64,000 bases of DNA from RPQJ01 sp963731105 (GCA_963731105.1 CAVSUM010000005.1:1-64000); one strand, 5' to 3'; positions 17,555 through 27,585 are shown, counted from the first letter of the stretch. Numbers and translations: made by a program. The notes: generated by a model not told the origin, from the sequence alone.

Positions 17555-18451
17555 TTGACGCCGGTCGTCGCGGTCATCCTGCTCGCGATCGGCGTGCTGG
17601 CCTGGCTGATAGTCACGCCGCTGTGGCGCACGCGGCGGCGCGCGGCGCACATGGCACGACCGCTCGCCCCGGGCGCCGCCGCGGCCATCGACCGCAACGT
17701 GCCGGCCGTGCGCAACCTGCCGCCCGAGCTGCGCGCGCGGCTCGAGTCGCTGATGAGCGCGTTCCTCGCCGAGAAGCAGTTCATCGGCTGCAACGGCCTC
17801 GTCGTCAGCGACGAGATCCGCGCCACCATCGCCGCCCTGGCCTGCCTGCTGGTGCTTGGCCGCCGTGGCCACTACGACGCACTGCACTCGATCCTCGTCT
17901 ACCCCGCCGCCTTCTGGGTCGAGGACGAAGTGGAGGACGAGGCCGGCGTGGTGGAGAAACGGCGGCGCGTCCTGTCGGGCGAGGCCTGGGATTCGAGCCG
18001 CATCATCCTCTCCTGGGACGACGTGCTCGAGGCCGCGCACGCCCCCGGCGAAGGCTACAACGTCGCGCTGCACGAGTTCGCGCACTACCTCGACGCCGAG
18101 GGACTCGGCCTGCCCTCCCCACCTCTCCCGCCCTCGCGGGAGAGGTCGCCCGCGGGGCGGGTGAGGGCAATCGTCGACTGGGCGGACGACCTCGCCGTCG
18201 AGTTCCAGTCGTTGCTCGACGCCGTGGATCGCGGCGAGTACACGTTCCTCGATCCGTATGCGGCCGAGGACGAGGCCGAGTTCTTCGCGGTCGCCACCGA
18301 GGATTTCTTCGAGCGTCCCGTCGAGCTGCGCGCTGCGCATCCGCGGCTGTATGCGTTGTTGCAGGAGTTCTATGCGCTCGATCCTGCGGCGTGGGGCGGC
18401 GTCGGCGCGTTGCCGGAAGACGGTGGCAGTGACGTTCGAACCGGGGGATGA
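17555..18451 (+). CDS. MtfA-like M90 zinc peptidase with inserted repeat
   Basis: Starting at a TTG, a membrane anchor (VVAVILLAIGVLAWLIVTPL) is followed by an M90 domain. LPPELRARLESLMSAFLAEK, then YPAAFW, then the zinc motif ALHEFAHYLD are seen, with the downstream Glu in EDEAEFFAVATEDFFERP as third ligand. E. coli MtfA is an aminopeptidase that titrates the Mlc repressor; this member differs by its membrane anchor. Between HEFAHYLDAEGLGL and the next helix lies a stretch starting SPPLPPSRERSPAGRVRA that is encoded by a palindromic GC repeat (18111-18169), read without breaking the frame. The last codons and stop fall inside the left arm of the palindromic element at 18428. Confidence 0.85.
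   Translation: MTPVVAVILLAIGVLAWLIVTPLWRTRRRAAHMARPLAPGAAAAIDRNVPAVRNLPPELRARLESLMSAFLAEKQFIGCNGLVVSDEIRATIAALACLLVLGRRGHYDALHSILVYPAAFWVEDEVEDEAGVVEKRRRVLSGEAWDSSRIILSWDDVLEAAHAPGEGYNVALHEFAHYLDAEGLGLPSPPLPPSRERSPAGRVRAIVDWADDLAVEFQSLLDAVDRGEYTFLDPYAAEDEAEFFAVATEDFFERPVELRAAHPRLYALLQEFYALDPAAWGGVGALPEDGGSDVRTGG
18111..18169 (+). repeat. Palindromic GC-rich repeat inserted in the mtfA-like gene
   Basis: Inverted arms CCTCTCCCGC and GCGGGAGAGG enclose a 4-nt loop, and an outer pair TGCCCTC / GAGGGCA closes a 59-bp unit. The same motif (ACCTCTCCC, hairpin, GGGAGAGGTCG, then GGGTGAGGG) occurs on the coding strand of aceF at about 53105-53152. It is translated in frame and falls in a loop between conserved parts of the peptidase, as expected for a small mobile or spreading repeat tolerated at a permissive site. 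Confidence 0.7.
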
Positions 18452-18548
18452 CCGTCGGCGGGACGCCGGGAACCATCCATGGGGCTCGCACGCGACGTCC
18501 GTGTCGCGTGACGCCCGCCGCCAGTCATCCCCCGGCCCGAACGTCACT
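18428..18548 (+). repeat. Palindromic 3'-end element, copy C
   Basis: A 121-bp element. The outer arms of about 35 nt (from AGTGACGTTCG on the left to CGAACGTCACT on the right) are self-complementary apart from small gaps. Inside is a core with ACGCCGGGAACCATCCATGG, the linker GGCTCG, a perfect 8-bp hairpin CACGCGAC / GTCGCGTG with loop GTCCGT, and GACGCCC. The left arm contains the stop codon of the mtfA-like gene. The core is shared with copies A, B and D; the arms are not. It is oriented in the sense of the upstream gene, so it would form the 3' end of its mRNA. A terminator or RNA-stabilising role is inferred. Confidence 0.75.
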
Positions 18549-18782
18549 CCGACCAGTGGTGGCAATCGATGCGCCACGCCTGCAAAGTGCCGTCCGCAAG
18601 CGCCAACCTCGCTGCGACGAGCGCCCTGAGCACAGCGCCGCCGACTCGGCCGCGGCTGGTGACGGAGCGTTCGGGGGTGGCGGACTCGGGTCGCGGGGCG
18701 TCACGCGCACGGACGCGGCGCGCGAGCCTCCAGGGACGGATTCACGGCGTCCCCGCGACCCGAGTCCGCCACCTCCGGATGC
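18452..18782. other. Intergenic region (331 bp) between convergent genes
   Basis: No protein gene is supported here. The region consists of palindromic element C, a spacer of about 116 bp (18549-18664) and palindromic element D in opposite orientation. The spacer contains a 17-nt stretch at 18568-18584 that matches the spacer of the second element pair (32901-32917) at 15 positions; otherwise I see no structure in it. Confidence 0.6.
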
Positions 18783-18784
18783 TC
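18665..18784 (-). repeat. Palindromic 3'-end element, copy D
   Basis: A 120-bp element on the minus strand. Arms GGTGGCGGACTCGGGTCGCG and its reverse complement are perfect over at least 20 bp and extend with two mismatches to the ends. Read on the minus strand the core has ACGCCGTGAATCCGTCCCTG, GGCTCG, a hairpin CGCGCCGC / GCGCGTG with one bulged C and loop GTCCGT, and GACGCCC. The arm reaches the stop codon of the minus-strand MFS gene (18783-18785), mirroring copy C. Copies C and D thus face each other between two convergent genes. Confidence 0.75.
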
Positions 18785-20043
18785 AGGCCACCTTCTCCGG
18801 CCGACCGTCGCTCCGAGCGCGAGCAGCGACAACGAGCAACGCGGCGCCCGCGATGAACAGCACGACGATCGAGAGGATGGACAGCCGCGAATCGCCGGTG
18901 ACCGCGGCGACGATGCCCATCAGCAGCTGGCCCGAGCATCGCCGACGAACTTGCCCATCATGTTGTAGAAGCCGAAGAACTCCGACGACTTGCCGTGCGG
19001 CACCAGCCGGCCGAAGTAGCAGCGGCTCAGCGACTGGATGCCGCCCTGCACCAGCCGACCACGACGACGCGAGCACGTAGAAGTCACGTGCACTCGCTGA
19101 GGAAATAGGCGTAGCAGGTCGCGCCCGGTAGACGGCGAGCGCGAGGAAGATGCCCTTGCGCGCACCGATCCGGCTGCCGAGCCAGCCGAACGCCAGCGCG
19201 GCCGGAAACGCCACGAACTGGGTCAGCAGCAACGCCTTGATCAGGTGCGACTGGTCGAAGCCGAGCGACAGGCCGTAGTCGACCGCCATCTTGATGATGG
19301 TGTTCACGCCATCGATGTAGAGGATGTACGCGGCGAGGAACCACAGCAGCGGCCGGTAGCGCGCAATCTCGCGCAGCGTGCCGCGCAACTCGCCGAATCC
19401 CTGGCGCACGGCAATCGGCCAGCGGCACCCGGACTGGCGCCGTCGCGCTGCTCGTGCACGTAGCAGCGCGCACGGCAACGCGAACAGCGAGCCACCACGC
19501 ACCGACCTGACGAACGACCAGCGCACGGCCTCGGTGGCATTCGCGAGCCCGAACCATTGTGGCTGCAGGGTCATCAGCACGTTGACGGCGAACAACAGGC
19601 CGCCGCCCAGGTAGCCGAGGGCGTAGCCGAAGCCGGAGACGAGGTCGTACTCCTCGGGCTCCGCGACGTGCAGCAGCAGCGAGTCGTTGAACACGATGCC
19701 GCCCCAGAAGCCGAGCGACGCAACCAGGAACAGCACCGACGCCAGCCACCACTGCCCCTGCGGCACGAGCGCCAGCGCCAGCGTGGCTGCCGCACCGAGC
19801 AGCGTGAACGCCATCAGCATGCGCACGCGCGCGCCACCGCGGTCGGCGATGGCGCCGAGCACCGGCGCCAGCAGCGCCACGCACAGGCTGCGCGATGCCG
19901 CTGGTCATGCCGAGGCGAAAGGTGCTCTCGGTGGCGACGACACCGGCGTTCCAGTACTGCTTGAAGAACACCGGGAAGAACCCGGCCATCACCGTGGTGG
20001 CGAAGGCCGAGTTCGCCCAGTCGTAGAACGCCCAGGCGACCAC
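18783..20043 (-). pseudogene. UMF1/Atg22-type MFS transporter, multiply frameshifted
   Basis: Pieces in all three frames add up to one MFS protein. VVAWAFYDWANSAFATTVMA is the N-terminal helix, ALLAPVLGAIADRGGARVRM the MFS loop, then YDLVSGFGYALGYLGGGLLF. WPIAVRQGFGELRGTLREI leads into the second half, followed by VQGGIQSLSRCYFGRLVPHG with KSSEFFGFYNMMGKFVGDA, the family signature. At least five indels are needed, near 19890, 19400-19480, 19120, 19050 and 18940. The family exports small solutes; the substrate is unknown. The density of indels exceeds other genes here, so this may be a true pseudogene. It starts 20 bp after prfC. Confidence 0.7.
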
Positions 20044-20063
20044 CGGCCTGCCGTCGCAGGACG

Positions 20064-21659
<1,596 letters not shown>

Positions 21660-21699
21660 CGGTGGGGGCCGGCCGGTCGCGAAACGGGCCGCAATTCTA

Positions 21700-22209
21700 T
21701 CAGGCCGGCGGCAGATCCCCGCCCCGGCCGAGATCGAGCTTCAGCACCAGGGCGTCCTCGCGCCCGCCCTCGGCCTGGTAGTACGCCTTGCGCAGGCCTA
21801 CCTGCACGAAGCCCACCGACTGGTACAGCGCGATGGCGTGCGGATTCGTCGGCCGCACCTCGAGGAATACGCTCTCCACGCCGGCCTGCCGCGAGCGCTC
21901 GAGCAACAGCGCGAGCATCTGGCGGCCAATGCTGCGGCCACGCAGGTCGCCTCGCACGCAGAGGTTGAGGATGTGGGCCTCGCCGGCACCCATCGCCACC
22001 ACGCCGTAGGCGACGATCTCGCCGTCGAGGTCGGCCACGCGGCACAGGTACCCGACTCGCAGGCAATCACGGAAAATGCCCTCGCTCCACGGGAACGCGT
22101 ACGAGGCGCGCTCGACGGCAGCCACGGCCGGCAGGTCGCCCGGCGACATGGCGCGGAAGCGCACCAGCCGCGGCTGGCCGTGGGGGCCGGCGTCGGCTGC
22201 GGCGCTCAC
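21700..22209 (-). CDS. rimI: Ribosomal protein S18-alanine N-acetyltransferase
   Basis: A GNAT acetyltransferase of 169 residues. ERASYAFPWSEGIFRDCLRV is the RimI N-terminal motif, LCVRGDLRGRSIGRQMLALL the acetyl-CoA pyrophosphate loop, and LEVRPTNPHAIALYQSVGFV the C-terminal strand. RimI acetylates the N-terminus of S18 and possibly other proteins. It overlaps the uracil-DNA glycosylase stop by four bases, the usual udg-rimI order. A start at an internal Met after residue 20 is possible. Confidence 0.88.
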   Translation of the reverse strand: MSAAADAGPHGQPRLVRFRAMSPGDLPAVAAVERASYAFPWSEGIFRDCLRVGYLCRVADLDGEIVAYGVVAMGAGEAHILNLCVRGDLRGRSIGRQMLALLLERSRQAGVESVFLEVRPTNPHAIALYQSVGFVQVGLRKAYYQAEGGREDALVLKLDLGRGGDLPPA

Positions 22210-22943
22210 GGCAACACCTGCTCCCCGGCCTCAAGACGACGGAACGTCTGCCGTGCGAACAGCAGGTCCTGCCACGCCTTGCGTTTCTCGCCGGGGCTGC
22301 GCAGCAGGTACGCGGGGTGGTACATGACCACCAGCGGCCAGCGGCGTGCACCGAGCGCATGTACCTTGCCGCGCAGGCGCGCGAGCGCGGTGTCGGTCGC
22401 CAGCAGGTTCTGTGCGGCGATGCGCCCCACGGCGACGACCAGTGCCGGCGACACGAGCTCGATCTGCCGCTCGAGGTAGCCGCGGCACTGCAGCGCCTCC
22501 TCCGGCTTCGGGTCGCGATTGCCCGGCGGCCGGCACTTGAGCACGTTGGCGATGTAGACGTCCTCGCGCTTGCAGCCGAGCGCTTTCAACATCGAGGTGA
22601 GCAGTTGCCCGGCGCGGCCGACGAACGGCTCGCCCTGGCGGTCCTCATCGGCACCCGGGGCCTCGCCGATGAACATCCAGCGGGCCTGCGGATTGCCGAC
22701 GCCGAACACCGTCTGGGTGCGGGTCTGGTGCAGCGGGCAGCGCGTGCACTCGGACACCAGCGCACGCAGCGGCTCCCACTCGAGCCCGGCCTCGATGCCG
22801 GCGCCAGGCATCGGCGGCACCTCGGGTGCGTCCGCAGCGGTCGCCAGCGCCGGCGGCGGCAATGTTGCGTCAGCGGCCGCACGCCGCACGTAGACGTCCA
22901 CGCCGAGCGCGGCAAGGTACGCGAGCTGGCGACCGTCACTCAT
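22206..22943 (-). CDS. Type-4 uracil-DNA glycosylase (Fe-S)
   Basis: The 245-residue protein has motif A GEAPGADEDRQGEPFVGRAG, motif B YHPAYLLRSP near the C-terminus, and four Cys positions for a 4Fe-4S cluster: ECTRCPLHQTR (two), NVLKCRPPGNRDP and ALQCRGYLERQ. These are diagnostic of family 4 UDG, which removes uracil from DNA. The 80-residue N-terminal extension is low-complexity, as in homologues once mistaken for a phage polymerase domain. It is followed directly by rimI. Confidence 0.92.
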   Translation of the reverse strand: MSDGRQLAYLAALGVDVYVRRAAADATLPPPALATAADAPEVPPMPGAGIEAGLEWEPLRALVSECTRCPLHQTRTQTVFGVGNPQARWMFIGEAPGADEDRQGEPFVGRAGQLLTSMLKALGCKREDVYIANVLKCRPPGNRDPKPEEALQCRGYLERQIELVSPALVVAVGRIAAQNLLATDTALARLRGKVHALGARRWPLVVMYHPAYLLRSPGEKRKAWQDLLFARQTFRRLEAGEQVLP

Positions 22944-22955
22944 CTGCGAACTGCC

Positions 22956-23765
22956 TCAGGTCGCGGGGCCAGACCCGGCCGCGCGCGGTGGCCGCCGTGA
23001 TCGAGTCGCCTTGCGCCATGCCCACAGCGCCGGACCCGACAGCGCGAACAGCCCGAACAGCCCGAACAGCATCTCCGGCGGGCTCGAGCCCACAACGACG
23101 AACGCGAGTGGCAGCAGGATCAGGAACGCGAACGGTATGCGCTGGTTGAGCTTGAAGTCCTTGCCGCTCAGGTACGGGAAGCGACTCACCATCAGGCTGC
23201 CGGCGACGATCGCGACCGCGAACGCGAGGATCAGCGCGCGCAGGCCCTCGCGCTGCAGGTCGTTCAGCATCCAGACGAAGCCGGCCAGCACGCCCGCGGC
23301 CGACGGGCTCGGCAGGCCCTCGAAGTAGCGCTTGTCGGCGGTGGCGGTCTTGGTATTGAAGCGTGCGAGGCGGATCGCCGCGCACGCCGCGTAGAAGAAA
23401 GTCGCGAGCCAGCCGATGCGGCCCCACAGCGCACCGTATTCCGCAATGCGCGCCACGCCCCACTGGTAGGCGACCACGGCCGGCGCGAGCCCGAACGCCA
23501 CCATGTCCGACAGGCTGTCGTACTCCTTGCCGAAGTCGCTCTGCGTATTGGTCCAGCGCGCGATGCGGCCGTCGAGTCCGTCGCACACCATGGCGACGAA
23601 GATCGCGATGCCGGCGCGGTCGAAGTTGCCGTCGGTCGCGGCGACGATGGCATAGAACCCCGAGAACAGCACCGCGGTGGTGAACAGGTTCGGCAGCAGG
23701 TAGATGCCGCGGCGACGCGGTCGCGGCGACGGCGCGCCCGGGGCGACTGGAGGATCGGAGGTCAT
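22956..23765 (-). CDS. pssA: CDP-diacylglycerol-serine O-phosphatidyltransferase
   Basis: A 269-residue inner-membrane enzyme making phosphatidylserine, the precursor of phosphatidylethanolamine. The CDP-alcohol motif is intact in DGLDGRIARWTNTQSDFGKE and the following YDSLSD (DG-x2-A-R-x8-G-x3-D-x3-D). Several helices follow to the Arg/Pro-rich cytosolic tail. I start at the ATG at 23765, giving MTSDPPVAPG before the first helix RGIYLLPNLFTTAVLFSGFY; a longer frame to 23837 has no family support. It is divergent from proS. Confidence 0.92.
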   Translation of the reverse strand: MTSDPPVAPGAPSPRPRRRGIYLLPNLFTTAVLFSGFYAIVAATDGNFDRAGIAIFVAMVCDGLDGRIARWTNTQSDFGKEYDSLSDMVAFGLAPAVVAYQWGVARIAEYGALWGRIGWLATFFYAACAAIRLARFNTKTATADKRYFEGLPSPSAAGVLAGFVWMLNDLQREGLRALILAFAVAIVAGSLMVSRFPYLSGKDFKLNQRIPFAFLILLPLAFVVVGSSPPEMLFGLFGLFALSGPALWAWRKATRSRRPPRAAGSGPAT

Positions 23766-23896
23766 GCGGGCCCACCCGGCGTGAATCGAGACCCCCATAG
23801 TAGGTAGCGGGCGACCCCGGCACAACGACCGCGCCACTGGGGAGGCTGGGACCCTCTGCTAACATACGCGACCGTCCACCTTCGCCCTGGCGCCCG

Positions 23897-25612
23897 ATGC
23901 GACTTTCCAGCTATCCGATCAATACCCTGCGCGACGTACCGGCCGATGCCGAGGTCGTGAGCCACCAGCTGATGCTGCGGGCCGGCCTGATCCGCCGCCT
24001 CGCCGCCGGCCTCTACACCTGGCTGCCCATCGGCCTGCGGGTGCTGCGCAAGGTCGAGCACATCGTCCGCGAGGAGATGAACCGCGCCGGGGCGATCGAG
24101 CTGCTGATGCCGACCGTGCAGCCGGCCGAGCTGTGGCAGGAATCCGGCCGCTGGGACCAGTTCGGCCCCGAGCTGCTGCGCTTCAAGGACCGCAACGAGC
24201 GGCCGTTCTGCTTCGGCCCGACCCACGAGGAAGTGATCACCGACATCGCGCGGCGCGAGTTGAAGAGCTACCGCCAGCTACCGGTGAATTTCTACCAGAT
24301 CCAGACCAAGTTCCGTGACGAGATCCGGCCGCGCTTCGGCGTGATGCGCGCCCGTGAGTTCACCATGAAGGACGCCTACTCCTTCCACCTCGACGAGGCC
24401 TCGCTCGAGCAGGGCTACCAGGCCATGTACGAGGCGTACTCGCGCATCTTCACGCGCATGAACCTGCGCTTCCGCGCAGTGCGCGCCGACACCGGCAGCA
24501 TCGGCGGCAATGCCTCGCAGGAGTTCCACGTGCTCGCCGACTCGGGCGAGGACGCCATCGCCTGGTCCGACGGCGACGATTACGCCGCCAACATCGAGAT
24601 GGCCGAGGCGCTTGCGCCGGCCGAGCCGCGCGGCCCGGCGAGCGCGACGCTGCAGGAAGTGGCCACGCCCGGCGTGCGCACCATCGCCGAGCTCACGGCG
24701 TTCCTGAAGGTCGCGGCGGGGCAGTGCCTCAAGACCCTGCTCGTCGAAGGGACCGACGGCGGGGTGGTGGCGCTGGTGGTGCGCGGCGACCACGAGCTGA
24801 ACGCAGTCAAGGCGCAGAAGCTGCCGGGCGTCTTCTCGCCGCTCAAGATGGCGACCGCCGAACAGGTGCGTGCCGCGACCGGCTGCGAGCCGGGTTTCAT
24901 CGGCCCTGTCGGCCTGAAGCTCAGGCTGTACGCCGATCGTGCCGCCGCCCAGGCGGCCGATTTCGTATGCGGCGCCAATCGACGCGACGCCCACCTGACC
25001 GGCGTCAACTGGGGACGCGACCTGCCGGAACCCGAAGTGGTCGACCTCCGCAACGTGGTGCCCGGCGATCCGAGCCCCTCGGGCAAGGGCACGCTCGGTA
25101 TCGCCCGCGGCATCGAGGTCGGCCACATCTTCCAGCTCGGCCGCAAGTACAGCCAGGCGATGAACGCGACCGTGCTCGACGAGCAGGGCCAGGCCGTGAC
25201 CATGTTCATGGGCTGCTATGGCATAGGTGTGACGCGCGTCGTGGCGGCGGCCATCGAGCAGAATCACGATGAGCGCGGCATCATCTGGCCCGAGCCGATC
25301 GCACCGTTCCAAGTGTCGCTGATACCGATCAACCTGCAGAAGTCCGAGCGCGTCCGCGAGACGGCCGAGCGCCTCTACGTCGAGCTGCAGGCGGCCGGCA
25401 TCGAGGTCATGTTCGACGACCGCGATGCGCGCCCGGGCGTCAAGTTCGCCGACGACGAGCTGCTCGGCATCCCGCATCGCCTAGTGGTAGGCGACAAGGG
25501 CCTCGAGCGCGGCATCGTCGAGTACAAGTCGCGAGCGGACGGCAGCGGTGCCGAGGTACCTGCTGCATCCGTGGTGCAGTTCCTGCGCGAGAGGAGCGGC
25601 ACCGGCCGCTGA
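23897..25612 (+). CDS. proS: Prolyl-tRNA synthetase (bacterial type)
   Basis: An intact class II synthetase of 571 residues. Motif 1 contains PTVQPAELWQESGRWDQFG, motif 2 is near KFRDEIRPRFGVMRAREFTM, and motif 3 near GCYGIGVTRVVAAAIEQNHD. The YbaK-like editing insertion (about residues 240-375, with SATLQEVATPGVRTIAELTA and VRGDHELNAVKAQKLPG) clears Ala-tRNA-Pro. The C-terminal anticodon-binding domain ends with VVQFLRERSGTGR. It is followed after 8 bp by a lytic transglycosylase gene. Confidence 0.96.
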   Translation: MRLSSYPINTLRDVPADAEVVSHQLMLRAGLIRRLAAGLYTWLPIGLRVLRKVEHIVREEMNRAGAIELLMPTVQPAELWQESGRWDQFGPELLRFKDRNERPFCFGPTHEEVITDIARRELKSYRQLPVNFYQIQTKFRDEIRPRFGVMRAREFTMKDAYSFHLDEASLEQGYQAMYEAYSRIFTRMNLRFRAVRADTGSIGGNASQEFHVLADSGEDAIAWSDGDDYAANIEMAEALAPAEPRGPASATLQEVATPGVRTIAELTAFLKVAAGQCLKTLLVEGTDGGVVALVVRGDHELNAVKAQKLPGVFSPLKMATAEQVRAATGCEPGFIGPVGLKLRLYADRAAAQAADFVCGANRRDAHLTGVNWGRDLPEPEVVDLRNVVPGDPSPSGKGTLGIARGIEVGHIFQLGRKYSQAMNATVLDEQGQAVTMFMGCYGIGVTRVVAAAIEQNHDERGIIWPEPIAPFQVSLIPINLQKSERVRETAERLYVELQAAGIEVMFDDRDARPGVKFADDELLGIPHRLVVGDKGLERGIVEYKSRADGSGAEVPAASVVQFLRERSGTGR

Positions 25613-25620
25613 CACCCACG

Positions 25621-26196
25621 ATGCCACGCGCCGCGTTGCCCTGGCTGGTCGTGCTGCTCGCCGCCGTGCTGCCCGGCGCGGCGCGTGCCGACCGGCAGAT
25701 GGACCCCGAGCTGCGCGGCGTGCTCGCCGAGGTCCTCGCCCCCACCGATTGCTTCGCCGACCGCTACGAGCAGGCGGTGTGGTTTGCGGCGATGGGCCCG
25801 CGCCTCAGCCGTTACGTCAAGAACGAGTCCGAGCGCGAGCAGATCCTGCACCACGTGCACTGCGAGGCGCGCCGCGTCGACGTGCCGCCGGAGCTGGTGC
25901 TCGCGGTCATGGACGTCGAGAGCCGCTTCGACCGCTACGCCGTGTCGTCCGCCGGGGCCGTCGGCCTGATGCAGGTGATGCCGTTCTGGCCGCGCGAGCT
26001 TGGCATGGGCAACGAGCAGCTGGTGCGGGTCGCGGACAACGTGCGCATGGGCACGACCATCCTCGGCTACTACCTGCGCAAGGAACGCGGCAACTACCAG
26101 CGCGCGCTGCAGCGCTACAACGGTAGCCTGGGCCGGCCGAACTACTCGAACCTGGTGATCGACCGCCTGCTGCAGCGCTGGCGCTACGACCAGTAG
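25621..26196 (+). CDS. Lytic transglycosylase (SLT domain)
   Basis: A 191-residue secreted protein. The signal peptide LPWLVVLLAAVLPGAARA is followed by an SLT/goose-lysozyme-like domain. The catalytic Glu (about 100) is in MDVESRFDRYAVSSAGAVGL with the family continuation MQVMPFWPREL, and the end shows YLRKERGNYQRALQRYNGS. It would cleave peptidoglycan to 1,6-anhydro products in the periplasm. The family position after proS is common in gammaproteobacteria. It converges with the acylphosphatase gene 26 bp away. Confidence 0.9.
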   Translation: MPRAALPWLVVLLAAVLPGAARADRQMDPELRGVLAEVLAPTDCFADRYEQAVWFAAMGPRLSRYVKNESEREQILHHVHCEARRVDVPPELVLAVMDVESRFDRYAVSSAGAVGLMQVMPFWPRELGMGNEQLVRVADNVRMGTTILGYYLRKERGNYQRALQRYNGSLGRPNYSNLVIDRLLQRWRYDQ

Positions 26197-26222
26197 TCGC
26201 GGCTGGCCGTGGCGCGTGCGCC

Positions 26223-26510
26223 TCAGCGCGTGAGAAAACCCGCCGGACGTCCGCCCAGTGCCTCCGGAGCGACCTGCTCGATATCAACCGCAGCGACGTC
26301 TGCCGCCGGCGGTCCCTCGCGGAGCCAGTCGCACAGCGCCTGGACGGCTTGCGGCTCGCCGCAGGCGAGTACTTCGACACGACCGTCCGCAAGATTGCGC
26401 GCGTAGCCGGTGACGCCCAGCGACTCCGCCCGGGCACGCGTGCTGGCACGGTAGAAGACGCCCTGCACCCGGCCGGCCACCAGGCAACGGCACGCAATCC
26501 AGTCCGTCAT
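26223..26510 (-). CDS. Acylphosphatase
   Basis: A 95-residue acylphosphatase. CRCLVAGRVQGVFYRASTRA holds the phosphate loop VQGVFYR with the essential Arg, and YARNLADGRVEVLACGEPQA carries the catalytic Asn in the ARN motif. The enzyme hydrolyses acyl phosphates such as carbamoyl phosphate in the cytosol. The start ATG at 26508-26510 is the only one placing the strand correctly. It is followed downstream by the convergent lytic transglycosylase gene. Confidence 0.92.
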   Translation of the reverse strand: MTDWIACRCLVAGRVQGVFYRASTRARAESLGVTGYARNLADGRVEVLACGEPQAVQALCDWLREGPPAADVAAVDIEQVAPEALGGRPAGFLTR

Positions 26511-26539
26511 CGGTCGCTCAGGGGGCGCTCGGGAGGCGC

Positions 26540-26854
26540 TCAGGGCCGGGCGCCCTTGGCCTCTTCGGAGATACGGCGTGCTTCCATCGCCTTGTTGCGC
26601 GCCAGCTCCGCCTCGTCGCGCGCGTCGCGATACTCGCCCTTGTGCAGGTTCTCGCTCGCGGTCTTGACCAGCGCGCGAGCCTCGTCGAGCAGCTCCGGCG
26701 CATGCTGTTCGGCGCCGGCGCGTTCCGCGGCACGAACGGCCTGGCGCGCATCGCTCATCTGCTGCAGGGGCATGCCGGCGCAACCCGCCAGCAGTGGCAG
26801 GGAGAAAAACGCCGCCAGGAGCGACAGCAAGGTGTATCGTCGAATGGGCTGCAT
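26540..26854 (-). CDS. DUF4398-type lipoprotein
   Basis: A 104-residue protein with a lipoprotein signal peptide (LLSLLAAFFSLPLLAGCAG, lipobox LAGC). A helical repeat segment (MSDARQAVRAAERAGAEQHA, then LLDEARALVKTASENLHKGE and DARDEAELARNKAMEARRIS) matches DUF4398 proteins. These are small coiled-coil lipoproteins often encoded near OmpA-like proteins; function unknown. It is encoded just upstream of the acylphosphatase gene on the same strand and divergent from the WrbA gene. Confidence 0.75.
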   Translation of the reverse strand: MQPIRRYTLLSLLAAFFSLPLLAGCAGMPLQQMSDARQAVRAAERAGAEQHAPELLDEARALVKTASENLHKGEYRDARDEAELARNKAMEARRISEEAKGARP

Positions 26855-26970
26855 GTTGCGCGGACCGCGAGCCAAGACCGTAACAACTGCACCCTGTACC
26901 GTCAAGCAGCGCGGACCTAGAATTCCCGATCACTCACGGACTTACGCGGCTGCCACGGCCGGCGGGAACG

Positions 26971-27585
26971 ATGCGCATGGCAGATATCCTGGTGCTCTAC
27001 TACACGCGGCACGGCGCGACCGGCGAGCTGGCGCGGCAGGTCGCGCGTGGTGTCGAGTCAGTGGCCGGCGCGACCGCTCGGCTGCGGACCGTGCCGCCCG
27101 TCTCGACGGAAACCGAGGCGGTGGCGCCCGCGGTGCCGGCTGACGGACCGCCCTACGCCACTCACGACGATCTGCGGGAGTGCGATGGGTTGCTGCTCGG
27201 CAGCCCGACCCGCTTCGGCAACATGGCAGCGCCGCTGAAATACTTCCTCGACGGCACCAGCGCGCTGTGGCTGAACGGCAGCCTCGACCGCAAGCCGGCC
27301 GGAGTGTTCACCTCGACCGGCTCGCTGCATGGCGGCCAGGAAGCGACCCTGTTGAGCATGATGCTGCCGCTGCTGCACCACGGCATGTACCTGGTCGGCC
27401 TGCCCTTCACTGCCGACGCGCTGAATCGCACGCGCACCGGCGGGACACCTTACGGCGCGAGCCACCTGGCGGGCATGGCGCAACCGGAGACGGTGCGCCT
27501 CAGCGACGACGAGCGGGAACTCGCCCGCCTGCTCGGCCGGCGGGTCGCGGAGCTGGCGGTCGCCGCGCGAGACGTACGCAATTGA
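26971..27585 (+). CDS. wrbA: WrbA-like NAD(P)H:quinone oxidoreductase
   Basis: A flavodoxin-like protein of 204 residues. ILVLYYTRHGATGELARQVA is the FMN phosphate loop, GLLLGSPTRFGNMAAPLKYF the second FMN contact, and FTSTGSLHGGQEATLLSMML the third. WrbA reduces quinones by two electrons in the cytosol or at the membrane face. Two in-frame ATGs at 26971 and 26977 are possible, with GGGAA just upstream. Its stop overlaps the start of the DUF2069 gene. Confidence 0.9.
   Translation: MRMADILVLYYTRHGATGELARQVARGVESVAGATARLRTVPPVSTETEAVAPAVPADGPPYATHDDLRECDGLLLGSPTRFGNMAAPLKYFLDGTSALWLNGSLDRKPAGVFTSTGSLHGGQEATLLSMMLPLLHHGMYLVGLPFTADALNRTRTGGTPYGASHLAGMAQPETVRLSDDERELARLLGRRVAELAVAARDVRN

Noticed and set aside
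18428..18784. Integron attC sites or transposon ends
   Set aside because: No GTTRRRY core sites, integrase or transposase are near, copies do not flank a common gene cassette, and arm sequences differ between copies.
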